DNA from: JAXGPP01 sp964436865
GTDB lineage: Bacteria > Planctomycetota > Planctomycetia > Pirellulales > Thermoguttaceae
Reading direction: 5' to 3'
Length of the DNA stretch: 24,755 bases
Assembly (NCBI GenBank): GCA_964436865.1
Contig: CAYTFK010000067.1
Location: 1-24,755 of the forward strand
Shown here piece by piece: positions 1 through 7,582 of the stretch (the first letter of the stretch is position 1; the number at the start of each line of letters is the position of its first letter). Under the pieces are notes generated by a model, which was given only the letters and a program-made list of their open reading frames with translations, was not told where the DNA came from and did not search any database. Both the position numbers and the translations under genes were made by a program.

Positions 1-669
<669 letters not shown>

Positions 670-799
670 CGAGCTGGGAAGAGAAACGGGCTCGCGGAAG
701 GCAGGAAAGCATCCGAGTATACCACTTCAACGGGGTGTCTGTAAGTCGAACCGAAGGAATCATTGCCTTGATCAGCAACCTGGGACAGACCGACGGGGA

Positions 800-2491
800 T
801 CAAGATTGCCGGTGGCGAATGATCGCACCTTGATCGGCAGATTCGGCTAGCCGGGCGTAGAGTGCCAGGTAACCGCTGGTGAACCGCAGCGGCGGACGAT
901 GCCATTGGGCCAGTCGCTTGCCGATCTCCTCATCCCCAACATGCAGGTGCAGCCCGCGCTCAGGGATGTCGATTGTGATCGCGTCGCCGTCGCGAACGAT
1001 AGCCAACGGACCGCCTTCCGCCGCTTCGGGTGAGACGTGGCCCACGAAGCAGCCGTTGTTGGTTCCTGAGAAACGCCCGTCCGTAACCACGGCCGTCTCG
1101 AGCGCCAGTCCCCGACCGTAGAGCAACTTCATCGATGTATACATCTCCCGCATGCCGGGACCGCCCTTGGGCCCTTCGTACCGGATAACCACGACTTCAC
1201 CCGGCTGCACCGCGCCATCGAGGATTGCCTGGTTGGCCGCTTCCTCGCAGTCGAAGCACCTCGCGCGGCCGGAGAAGACGTGCTGTCGGGGGTCGATGGC
1301 CGCCGGCTTGGTGACGGCGGTCCGTGGAGCAAGGTTGCCGCGGAGCACTGCCAACCCTCCTTGAGTGCTCCAGGGATCATTGCACGAGCGGATAATCCGC
1401 GTATCGGGCGCGCGTGCGCTTGCCACATTCTCGGCCATGGTGCGGCCCGTCACAGTGAGCGCATCGCCGTGCAACAGCGGCAGGATCTCATTCATCACGG
1501 CCGGCACTCCGCCCGCGGCGTGGAAGTCGGGTACGTTGCTCGCCGCGGCGGGGTTCATCTTGGCCACGTAGGGCGTCGTCCGCGAGAGCGATTCAAGCAC
1601 ATCCATCGTGATCTCATCGCAGTCCGCCTCGTAAGCCACAGCCGGGATATGCAGGGCGAGGTTGGTCGACCCCCCGATCGCCGTACCCAGACGGAAGGCA
1701 TTCTCGATCCCCTGGCGATTGATGATTTGCCGGGAGGTGATGCCGCGGCGGACGAGTTCGACGATTTGCCGGCCCGCTGCCTGCGCCGAACGCAGCCGAG
1801 CGGCGTGCGTCGCCGGGATGGTGGCCGACCCCGGGAGACACATCCCCATTGCTTCGGCCACGCAGCACATGGTGTTGGCCGTGCCCAGAAACGAGCAGGA
1901 ACCACAGGTTGGAGCGACGCGGTCTTCCAGACGGCGATACTCCGCCGCGTCGAGTCTTCCAGCCTTGAGCATTCCCAGGCCCTCGGTCAGGGATGTGATG
2001 TCGGAGACCCGGCCGTCGAATTCGCAGCCCCCTTCCATCGGTCCGCCAACCACTACAATCGCCGGCAGATCCAACCGGGCCGCGGCCATCAGCAGGCCGG
2101 GCACGATCTTGTCGCATGATCCCAACAGCACCACGGCATCGAACTGGTGGGCCTGGACCATCATCTCCACGTCGTGGGCAATCAACTCGCGAGTGGGCAG
2201 GATGTAATGCATGCCGATGTGAGCCTGGGCGATCCCGTCGCAGGCAGCAATCAGGCCGAACTCGACCGGCGTGCCTCCCGCCTGGAACACACCCTGTTTC
2301 ACATACTCCGAAACCAACTGCAGGTTGTAGTGGCCGGGTACGACCCGGTTCCACGAGTTGGCAATTCCGATCAGCGGCCGCTCGAGGTCGTAGTCCGTAT
2401 AGCCCATCGACTTGTAGATGGCTCGCTGAATTGACAATTCCGGCCAGCGAAGCGTGCGTTGACTCCGCAGTTCCATCGGGGACTCGCTCAT
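800..2491 (-). CDS. ilvD: IlvD/Edd-family dehydratase (annotatable as dihydroxy-acid dehydratase, non-canonical clade)
   Basis: Fe-S dehydratase of the IlvD/Edd family, 563 residues, full length. Canonical members dehydrate 2,3-dihydroxy acids in branched-chain amino acid synthesis, or sugar acids. Visible motifs are ANSWNRVVPGH at about residues 44-54, AGGTPVEFGLIAACDGIAQ at 71-89, GSCDKIVPG at 124-132 with Cys126, and TCGSCSFLGTANTM at 195-208 with Cys196 and Cys199. Classical IlvD has PCN where this protein has PGH, so the usual first cluster Cys is missing. The C-terminal half has the GPKGGPGMREM and TDGRFSGTNNG motifs of the family. The ATG at 2491 is preferred over one 24 bases upstream because GGAG and AGGA lie at suitable distance before it. 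The substrate is uncertain: it could be dihydroxy-acid or an aldonic acid. No other ilv gene is in the window. Confidence 0.85.
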   Translation of the reverse strand: MSESPMELRSQRTLRWPELSIQRAIYKSMGYTDYDLERPLIGIANSWNRVVPGHYNLQLVSEYVKQGVFQAGGTPVEFGLIAACDGIAQAHIGMHYILPTRELIAHDVEMMVQAHQFDAVVLLGSCDKIVPGLLMAAARLDLPAIVVVGGPMEGGCEFDGRVSDITSLTEGLGMLKAGRLDAAEYRRLEDRVAPTCGSCSFLGTANTMCCVAEAMGMCLPGSATIPATHAARLRSAQAAGRQIVELVRRGITSRQIINRQGIENAFRLGTAIGGSTNLALHIPAVAYEADCDEITMDVLESLSRTTPYVAKMNPAAASNVPDFHAAGGVPAVMNEILPLLHGDALTVTGRTMAENVASARAPDTRIIRSCNDPWSTQGGLAVLRGNLAPRTAVTKPAAIDPRQHVFSGRARCFDCEEAANQAILDGAVQPGEVVVIRYEGPKGGPGMREMYTSMKLLYGRGLALETAVVTDGRFSGTNNGCFVGHVSPEAAEGGPLAIVRDGDAITIDIPERGLHLHVGDEEIGKRLAQWHRPPLRFTSGYLALYARLAESADQGAIIRHRQS

Positions 2492-2544
2492 GTACTTCGT
2501 CCTTCTCCAACTCAATGTTCCTCAGATCAGCCGACCAGTGCTGC

Positions 2545-2573
2545 ATGATCGTCCGAAGCGGTGATACTGACAA
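2545..2573 (-). promoter_or_regulatory. Candidate sigma70-type promoter for the IlvD-family gene
   Basis: Read on the minus strand, TTGTCA (plus-strand 2568-2573) is followed after 17 bp by GATCAT (2545-2550). That matches the -35 box at 5 of 6 positions and the -10 box at 4 of 6. Transcription would begin near 2538 and leave a leader of about 47 nt before the ATG at 2491. This is inference from consensus only. Confidence 0.4.
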
Positions 2574-2667
2574 GCGGTCGCGGTGCAGAGTGCCACCGTT
2601 CGTCATTTTGGATTGAGGGCTCGGCGCAGAACCGGCAGCGTGGTTCCCCGGCGGTGTGACGCGGCGT

Positions 2668-2919
2668 TCAACATTCCGCGATGCCTGCCGGGTGAATCTC
2701 GCAGCGGCAATCGCCGCTTTCGGTCGGCCGGAAGAGTTCAGCGACGATGTGGTCGAAAGCCTGGCGTTTCGCCTCATCGCCCTGCTTGTTACGGATAGAA
2801 ACGTCGACGGTTGCCCGAGACGAAGGGATGCCCAGATACCGGCGCGGCGGATGCCGAAAGAAGGCCCTCTTTCCATCCGACTTGTCGGTCGTCCCTCCCG
2901 CCTCGACCGGTTGTAGCAA
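2668..2919 (-). pseudogene. Possible small protein or gene remnant next to tRNA-Val
   Basis: An open minus-strand frame runs from the end of the tRNA gene to a TGA at 2668. Its later part reads like real protein, for example FFRHPPRRYLGIPSSRATV and RNKQGDEAKRQAFDHIVAEL, with mostly C or G at third codon positions. The upstream part of the frame is only the translated tRNA. No in-frame ATG or GTG exists between them; a TTG at 2919 is the only plausible start and has no convincing Shine-Dalgarno sequence. It could be an intact 83-residue protein, the 3' end of a broken gene, or chance. I do not recognise the family. The rest of 2492-2949 holds only the ilvD promoter candidate. Confidence 0.25.
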
Positions 2920-2949
2920 GGGCAGGGTTTGGTGGGACTTGAAGAGAGT

Positions 2950-3022
2950 GGGCGTTACTGGGCTCGAACCAGTGACCTCCACCGTGTGAGGATGGCGCTC
3001 TAACCAACTGAGCTAAACGCCC
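2950..3022 (-). tRNA. tRNA-Val (anticodon CAC)
   Basis: On the minus strand the 73-nt sequence starts GGGCGTT and ends AACGCCC, a perfect 7-bp acceptor stem. The D arm is GCTCAGTTGGTTAGAGC. The anticodon arm has stem CCATC/GGTGG around loop CTCACAC, giving anticodon CAC, which reads the valine codon GUG. The T arm is ACTGG TTCGAAC CCAGT. No CCA is encoded after the acceptor stem, so it must be added by the CCA-adding enzyme. The gene lies 55 bp downstream of the second TatA gene on the same strand and may be co-transcribed with it. Confidence 0.96.
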
Positions 3023-3077
3023 GTAACGATCAATCTACGATATTCGCCTCGTCGAGACAAGTCGGACGTTCGGCCGA

Positions 3078-3395
3078 TCAGGTTTGGGCCGATTCGGTCT
3101 GAGGTTCGGCGGTTGGGGGGACGAACTTGGGCGCGGTGGCTTCTTCGCGATCCTCGGCATTCTGATGCGCGGTCCGGCCGGAGGTCGAAGATCCGGCCGA
3201 GGACGAGGCGGTGGACGACGACGTGCCGGCGCTATTCACGGCGCGGTTCATATCGTCCTGGATGCTCTGCAAGCCGCGCTTGAATTCCATCAGGCTCTTG
3301 CCCAAGGAGCGGCCGACATCCGGCAACCGCTTGCCGAACAGCAGCACCGCCACGATGCCGACGATGACCATTTCACTGGGGCCGAGCGAGAACAT
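3078..3395 (-). CDS. tatA: Twin-arginine translocase subunit TatA/TatE-like (second of two tandem copies)
   Basis: Sec-independent translocase subunit of the TatA/TatE family, 105 residues. It has the TatA plan: a short N-terminal transmembrane helix (MVIVGIVAVLLF, about residues 9-20), the hinge FGKRLPDVGRSLG at 20-32, an amphipathic helix with MEFKRGLQSIQDDM, then a Ser/Thr/Glu-rich disordered tail. TatA oligomers form the channel for folded substrates after TatB/TatC recognition. The ATG at 3395 lies 5 bp after the stop of the preceding TatA gene. Its Shine-Dalgarno sequence AAGGAG overlaps the end of that gene, so the pair is translationally linked. The tail is longer than in the first copy and could give it a TatB-like role, but no TatB-specific signature is evident. 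TatC is not in the window. Confidence 0.9.
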   Translation of the reverse strand: MFSLGPSEMVIVGIVAVLLFGKRLPDVGRSLGKSLMEFKRGLQSIQDDMNRAVNSAGTSSSTASSSAGSSTSGRTAHQNAEDREEATAPKFVPPTAEPQTESAQT

Positions 3396-3400
3396 CAGGC

Positions 3401-3622
3401 TTACTCCTTGACCGCGGGTTCTTCCTTGGTCTCCTTCTTGGCTGTGGAGGCCTGATCAATGTCGTCCTCGATGCCCTGCACGCCTTTCTTGAATTCCACG
3501 ATCCCTCGGCCCATCGAACGCATCACGCTGGGCAAACGGTTCCCGAATAAGAGCAACACGATCACCGCGACAATCATCAGCTCGGTGGTTCCGACGCCGA
3601 AATACCCCAACAAAACGTACAT
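3401..3622 (-). CDS. tatA: Twin-arginine translocase subunit TatA-like (first of two tandem copies)
   Basis: A 73-residue TatA family protein beginning MYVLLGYFGVGTTELMIVAV. One transmembrane helix (about residues 12-26) is followed by FGNRLPSVMRSMGRGIVEFK, the hinge and amphipathic helix, and a short charged tail. A frame extension to an ATG at 3721 is open, but its 33 extra residues are not TatA-like. The ATG at 3622 has GAGGA 7-8 bases upstream and fits the family length, so it is preferred. The gene is first in a two-gene unit with the next TatA copy and sits behind a strong promoter candidate at 3838-3865. Confidence 0.9.
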   Translation of the reverse strand: MYVLLGYFGVGTTELMIVAVIVLLLFGNRLPSVMRSMGRGIVEFKKGVQGIEDDIDQASTAKKETKEEPAVKE

Positions 3623-3831
3623 GGAACGATCCTCGCAGAAAGAAAAAGACGCAATGTGCGGGGACGCAAACAGGTCGCCCGCGCCGCGACGGTCCTGTGG
3701 TCGTAGCAACAGCAGCGCCACCGCGGTGGCCCGGCCGCGGCAGGTGAATTTCAGGTGGGTAATGGCATCTTGCAGGCGACTTTCAGGCCTCTCCGAGATT
3801 CGGAGGGTTCGAGGCGATCCAGTCGCAGTCT
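3623..3831 (-). promoter_or_regulatory. Long 5' leader of the tandem tatA genes with hairpins
   Basis: If transcription starts near 3831, the mRNA has a leader of about 209 nt. It holds a perfect stem CTCCGA/TCGGAG (3791-3796 with 3800-3805, 3-nt loop) and a perfect 14-bp palindrome GCCACCGCGGTGGC (3717-3730). The leader is also open in frame with the first tatA gene, but its translation looks non-protein. No known riboswitch class was recognised. Confidence 0.35.
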
Positions 3832-3837
3832 GATCTC

Positions 3838-3865
3838 ATTGTACTGGGGCAGGATGCGTTGTCAA
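3838..3865 (-). promoter_or_regulatory. Sigma70-type promoter for the tandem tatA genes
   Basis: On the minus strand a perfect TTGACA -35 box (plus-strand 3860-3865) is followed after 16 bp by TACAAT (3838-3843), which matches the -10 consensus at 5 of 6 positions. It lies just after the terminator-like hairpin at the end of the toroid gene and reads towards the tat genes. This is the best promoter match I found in the window. Confidence 0.65.
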
Positions 3866-3871
3866 ACGCGG

Positions 3872-3906
3872 CACCCCCCCGGGCGAAATATTACCGGCGG
3901 GGGGTG
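3872..3906 (-). terminator. Hairpin overlapping the stop codon of the toroid gene
   Basis: CACCCCCC at 3872-3879 pairs perfectly with GGGGGGTG at 3899-3906, with a 19-nt loop that contains a short inner CGG/CCG pairing. The stem spans the end of the toroid coding sequence, whose stop is at 3891-3893. Only a weak T run (GTTTG) follows on the minus strand, so termination strength is uncertain. Its place directly before the tat promoter fits a boundary between two transcription units. Confidence 0.4.
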
Positions 3907-6023
3907 GGCGTGCGACTCGTGCTCTGCATGTAGAGCGGCAAGAAGCGGTAGTAGACTTCCAAACAAAGGGTCGCCACCGCGGTGCTGTAAACACGGCCTC
4001 CGTAGCCGCCCCAAACGTCGGTCGGATCCCAGCTTCCGGCGAGACTCCCGCTGGAACGTTGGCTCAATAACAAGGTTTTTTGCAGCGCGGCGTTCCAACG
4101 CTGCCAGTGCTCGTCCTGCAGTTGGTACATGGCCAGTGTGCCGTAGTACCAATAGTAGTAGTTATCGAGACCCTCCCCGGGCAGTTCCCCCATCAGGTAG
4201 TCGCCGGCTTCGCGCGCCAGGCTGCTGCTAGGGTCAAGTCCCAGGAACTGGCGACTGGCGAGAGCTTCCGCCGTCATCGGCCGGCTGGCACGTTCTCCCG
4301 GCCGGTAGGAAGCCAAGCCGCGATAATCACCCGAGGCCACGCTGTCGAGAAACCGCAGGGCCCCGTTGCGGGCCTTCGCCGGCATGGGGATCCCCGCAAG
4401 TTCGGCGCTCTTGAGCACCATTAATTGCCAACCAAGCTGGCTGGTATCGCCGTCATCGCCCCGGCTGTAACGCCAACCGCCGGTGCGCGAGTTCTGGTTG
4501 GCCAGCGTGTACGCGACCGCCCGCTCGACCGCTCGCCGCAAGCGTTCGTCACCCGTCATCCCGTATGCTTCGCTCATCGCGAAGGCTGCGATGCCGTGGC
4601 TGTACGTAAACGCGTACCAGGTCGACTGGCCTCCCAGGTTGCCGTCCGCGCCTTGTTCGTTCAACAGGAACTGCAAACCGCGCCTGACGTTGTCGCGATA
4701 TGGACCTTCGAGATGCGTGTTTCCCGACGCCAGAAATGCCAGCAGGGCGAAGCCCGTCATTGCCGTGTCGGCGTGCATTCCCGCGCTCTGTCTGTCCCTT
4801 CCTTGAACGTGGTTTTCGCGTCCCGCTCCATGTCGATCCGCGCTCCAGCGCCCATCGCGATTCTGGTTCTCGGCCAGCCATTTCAGAGCAGCCTGAACGG
4901 CCCGTTCCGTCTCCGGATTTGCGCCGCGAGATTCGGCGACTTTCGATTTCTCCGGCGCCACCCGGAGTTGGTAGACCGATGGCAACTGGTGGTCGTTGTC
5001 GCCTCGCTGCCGGGTGGGCATTCGTGGCGGACCGATGCTCGATGTCGCATCCCGGATTGGCTCTAGACCGTCAGTGCCCGCTGCGCCGACGGCCCCAAAT
5101 GCTCCGGTTGGCGACCGCAAGTTGCCGACCAGGTCCGAGGGATCGGGGCCAACCATCCGTGAAACGGGTGAGCCCGATTGTGGCGGCTGCTCTGTCGACC
5201 AGTCGGCTGGCTTGCCGTGCGAAGGCGTGGTCAAGACGTCTTCGAGCCCCGTGAGTGAATCGGCCGGGCCGGGACTGCCTGCAATATCTCGGATCCGCGG
5301 CACGGCCACCGGCTGCTCGAGTAGTGCACTGGGCAGGCCGGTGTTCACTTGGCGCGCCGGCTGCGAGTACGCCGAATCCACATACACCTCGCGCTGCAGT
5401 GGCGAGTCGACCGGCAGATCCATCCGCGAACCGTCCCGACGCTCAGCGGAGGGTGCTTCAAGGGGCTCGGGCGAATTATTTGCAGTGGGGGTTTGGACGA
5501 GCTCGTCTGTCGGCAGACTCTGCGGATGGGGTTGTGTCGGATCAGCAAATGGCAGTGGGTCGAGCGACGGAGCGCCCGGCAGGCTTGCCGGTTCCGTTGC
5601 GGTCAGTCGTTCCGGTTCCGGCAATTCAGTCGATTCGGCCCGCGCCACCTCCAGCGGTGTCGGTTCGAGCGTCGGCTGATTGATAAAAGACTCCCACGGC
5701 TTCTGATCGGCAGGGACCACGGGGGCCGTCTCGGCGGTGGTTTCCGGCCCGATGAGAAGCTCGTCGATGCGGACTTCCATCGCGGGATCGCGCGGCGCCA
5801 AGCGGGGCGGCGCCGCAAGCGGCAGCCGCGCGGCATAACCGGCCATGAGCACGTGGGCAAACAGCGACAGGACCACGCACTTCCGCAACAGCCGCGAGCG
5901 CCCCCAGCGGGTGACCATGAGCACCAGCAAGGCGACCGTCAACACGCCCGATCCGGCCCACAGCAGCCACATCGCGGCCTGATCGGTAGCGGTGACTTCG
6001 AAAAGTTGGTGCACGCTGTCCAT
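3891..6023 (-). CDS. Membrane-anchored alpha-alpha toroid protein with TonB/TolA-like architecture
   Basis: A 710-residue protein in three parts. Residues 1-70 hold two hydrophobic helices; the second contains S53-L-F-A-H57, the Ser-x3-His spacing found in the TonB/TolA transmembrane helix. Residues about 75-368 are a Pro/Ser/Glu-rich linker. Residues about 369-710 form repeats of the prenyltransferase/squalene-cyclase toroid fold, with QW-like motifs such as ENQNRDGRW and NQNSRTGGWRY and helices such as TAMTGFALLAFLASG. The DxDD acid motif of squalene-hopene cyclases is absent (GDDGDTSQLGWQLM is at the similar place), so terpene cyclisation is unlikely. It starts 3 bp after the ExbD-like gene and is last in the cluster. 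I infer that it is the mechanical partner of the ExbB/ExbD pair, with the toroid facing the periplasm. The family assignment of the toroid is fairly sure; the role is inference. Confidence 0.85.
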   Translation of the reverse strand: MDSVHQLFEVTATDQAAMWLLWAGSGVLTVALLVLMVTRWGRSRLLRKCVVLSLFAHVLMAGYAARLPLAAPPRLAPRDPAMEVRIDELLIGPETTAETAPVVPADQKPWESFINQPTLEPTPLEVARAESTELPEPERLTATEPASLPGAPSLDPLPFADPTQPHPQSLPTDELVQTPTANNSPEPLEAPSAERRDGSRMDLPVDSPLQREVYVDSAYSQPARQVNTGLPSALLEQPVAVPRIRDIAGSPGPADSLTGLEDVLTTPSHGKPADWSTEQPPQSGSPVSRMVGPDPSDLVGNLRSPTGAFGAVGAAGTDGLEPIRDATSSIGPPRMPTRQRGDNDHQLPSVYQLRVAPEKSKVAESRGANPETERAVQAALKWLAENQNRDGRWSADRHGAGRENHVQGRDRQSAGMHADTAMTGFALLAFLASGNTHLEGPYRDNVRRGLQFLLNEQGADGNLGGQSTWYAFTYSHGIAAFAMSEAYGMTGDERLRRAVERAVAYTLANQNSRTGGWRYSRGDDGDTSQLGWQLMVLKSAELAGIPMPAKARNGALRFLDSVASGDYRGLASYRPGERASRPMTAEALASRQFLGLDPSSSLAREAGDYLMGELPGEGLDNYYYWYYGTLAMYQLQDEHWQRWNAALQKTLLLSQRSSGSLAGSWDPTDVWGGYGGRVYSTAVATLCLEVYYRFLPLYMQSTSRTPTPRR

Positions 6024-6026
6024 AGC

Positions 6027-6446
6027 CTACCTTTCCGGCTGCGACAGCAGTACGGCAATTCCCAGTTCACGAATGCCGGCCATTTTGCATGCGTTCAGCA
6101 CTTCGGCCACCCGTTGATAGCGTCCGTCAGCGTCGCCGCGCACCAGAACTCCCAGATCGGCATACTGGCTGCGGGCCGCAGCCAGCTTCTCGGCCAGTTC
6201 CTCCAGTGTTACCGGCTTGCGGTCCAGCGTGATGTTGCCGTCGCTGTAGACATTGATCACTTTGCGCTCAGGGGCCGCCGTCAACGCACCGCTGTCTGCA
6301 ACTTGCGGCACCTGCAGTCCAATGTTCCGCTCCAACTCGGTGAACTTCGTACCGAGCAGGAAGAAGATCAGAAGCAGAAAGACGCAATCGATCATCGGCG
6401 TCATGTTCAGCGTCGGTTCTTCGTCGAGATGCGTCTTGAGTGGCAT
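6027..6446 (-). CDS. ExbD/TolR-family biopolymer transport protein
   Basis: A 139-residue stator subunit of the ExbD/TolR family. The N-terminal cytoplasmic segment leads into NMTPMIDCVFLLLIFFLLG, a single transmembrane helix with the conserved proton-carrying Asp (D20 in MTPMID). The periplasmic part has the usual ending VRGDADGRYQRVAEVLNACK followed by GIRELGIAV. With ExbB it converts proton flow into movement of a TonB/TolA-type partner. The toroid gene begins 3 bp after its stop, so the two are tightly coupled. The 172 bp between it and the ExbB-like gene contain no gene and no clear promoter. Whether it is ExbD, TolR or a separate planctomycete branch cannot be decided by eye. Confidence 0.93.
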   Translation of the reverse strand: MPLKTHLDEEPTLNMTPMIDCVFLLLIFFLLGTKFTELERNIGLQVPQVADSGALTAAPERKVINVYSDGNITLDRKPVTLEELAEKLAAARSQYADLGVLVRGDADGRYQRVAEVLNACKMAGIRELGIAVLLSQPER

Positions 6447-6618
6447 GGCTGGATGGTGTCCGGACGATTCTACCTATTGAATCTCAGGCGGTTTGAACAT
6501 CGAGTGCGGATGTGCAAGGAATTCAGCTTCTATTCCCAAGGCTTCACAGTATCAGCTCAATTCGCCTCCGATTCCGTCGACTCGTTTTCCCCGCTCTTGC
6601 GCGGGGCTGCGCTTCCGC

Positions 6619-7512
6619 TCAGGCGCTGGCCTGATCGGCCGCTTCGCGGGCCAGGGAACGACGCGGCTTGGGAGCTTTGGCCTTTGCCTCCTTGTGCTGC
6701 AGCTCTTCCGCCGAAATCTGGTTGACGATCTGCTGTCCCAGGTTGTCGATTTCGATGATCAGACGATCGACACGGCTGACGAAATACCACTGGCAGGTGA
6801 GCGCTGGAATGGCCACCGTCAGTCCGGCCGCAGTGGTCAGGAGAGCTTCAGAAATGCCGCTGGCCAACAACTCGGGCCGGCCCAAAGCGTCGCTGGCGGC
6901 CACCGAGTTGAAAGCGCGGATCATCCCCACCACCGTGCCCAAGAGACCCAGGAGCGGTGTTACCGTGGCCACGGTGTTGAATACCCTGAGATAGCGGCGC
7001 AGGCCGTTCGTGGCCCGCTCGCCGGCATCGATCACAGCTTGCTCGACCTCGACGGCGGGGCGTCCCCATTTGCGGACCGCGCCGGCGAACACCTGCGATA
7101 CGGGACTGCCGTTCTCCTCACACAACCGCAGGGCCTGCTCGCGATCCAGTTCCCCGTCGCGCAATTGCGACAAAAACCGCGTGACGAACGGTTTGGGAAT
7201 GATCCTGCCTCGCCGCAAGCTCACCAGCCGCTCGAAGAAGAATGCCACGAACACCAGTGAGCAGAAGGCGATCGGCCACATGAGCAGGCCGCCCTTCTGC
7301 ATGATTTCCCACACGTCGCGCGTTGGGATCAGTTCTCCTTCGTCGGCTGGCAAGGCGGCAGACGCCGGCGCTTCCGGCTGTGCCGCAACAGGCTCGGCCG
7401 GACCGGAGTTCTGGGCATTCGCCGGGTGGCCCAGCATGGCCCCGACAGCCAGCAGCATCACCGCCAGCATGCCAAGCTGCCAGCCGGGAAACGCTCGTTG
7501 CTGAGATCGCAT
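6619..7512 (-). CDS. MotA/TolQ/ExbB-family proton channel protein with signal peptide
   Basis: A 297-residue protein. Residues 1-33 look like a signal peptide ending HPANA, followed by a Pro/Ala/Glu-rich periplasmic segment. Transmembrane helices are at about 75-95 (MWPIAFCSLVFVAFFFERL), 178-200 (NTVATVTPLLGLLGTVVGMI) and 222-245 (EALLTTAAGLTVAIPALTCQ). The last two carry the TPLLGLLGTV and TTAAGLTVAIP signatures that line the ExbB/TolQ channel. The frame is open for 88 more codons upstream, but these run into the TPR gene; the ATG at 7512 has GGGAGAGGA at the right distance and begins the signal peptide. The extra N-terminal signal peptide is not found in E. coli ExbB. It is third-last in the cluster and pairs with the ExbD-like protein. 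Confidence 0.92.
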   Translation of the reverse strand: MRSQQRAFPGWQLGMLAVMLLAVGAMLGHPANAQNSGPAEPVAAQPEAPASAALPADEGELIPTRDVWEIMQKGGLLMWPIAFCSLVFVAFFFERLVSLRRGRIIPKPFVTRFLSQLRDGELDREQALRLCEENGSPVSQVFAGAVRKWGRPAVEVEQAVIDAGERATNGLRRYLRVFNTVATVTPLLGLLGTVVGMIRAFNSVAASDALGRPELLASGISEALLTTAAGLTVAIPALTCQWYFVSRVDRLIIEIDNLGQQIVNQISAEELQHKEAKAKAPKPRRSLAREAADQASA

Positions 7513-7558
7513 CCGTTGTCCTCTCCCTGTCTGAAAACAACCGGCTTCCGCTCCGGGG

Positions 7559-7579
7559 GCCGCGGCGCTGCGCCGCGGC
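7559..7579. repeat. Perfect 10-bp inverted repeat between the TPR and ExbB genes
   Basis: GCCGCGGCGC (7559-7568) and GCGCCGCGGC (7570-7579) are exact reverse complements around a single T. The hairpin starts 3 nt after the TPR stop codon on the minus strand and 46 nt before the ExbB start codon. No T run follows, so it is not a classical terminator. It could attenuate expression or protect an upstream mRNA end between the two genes. Confidence 0.5.
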
Positions 7580-7582
7580 TGG

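Noticed and set aside
1280..2119. Plus-strand ORF of 279 codons over the IlvD-family gene
   Set aside because: Antisense shadow. The minus-strand frame has all the family motifs.
2929..2982. Start of the small ORF inside the tRNA (MEVTGSSPVTPT)
   Set aside because: This string is the usual translation of a tRNA 3' half and not a protein start.
3623..3721. 33-residue N-terminal extension of the first TatA
   Set aside because: The translation is not TatA-like and lies in the leader. The ATG at 3622 has a Shine-Dalgarno sequence and gives normal family length.
5349..6725. Plus-strand ORF of 458 codons over the toroid linker and ExbD
   Set aside because: Antisense shadow; Arg/Gln/His-rich translation across two genes with clear family motifs.
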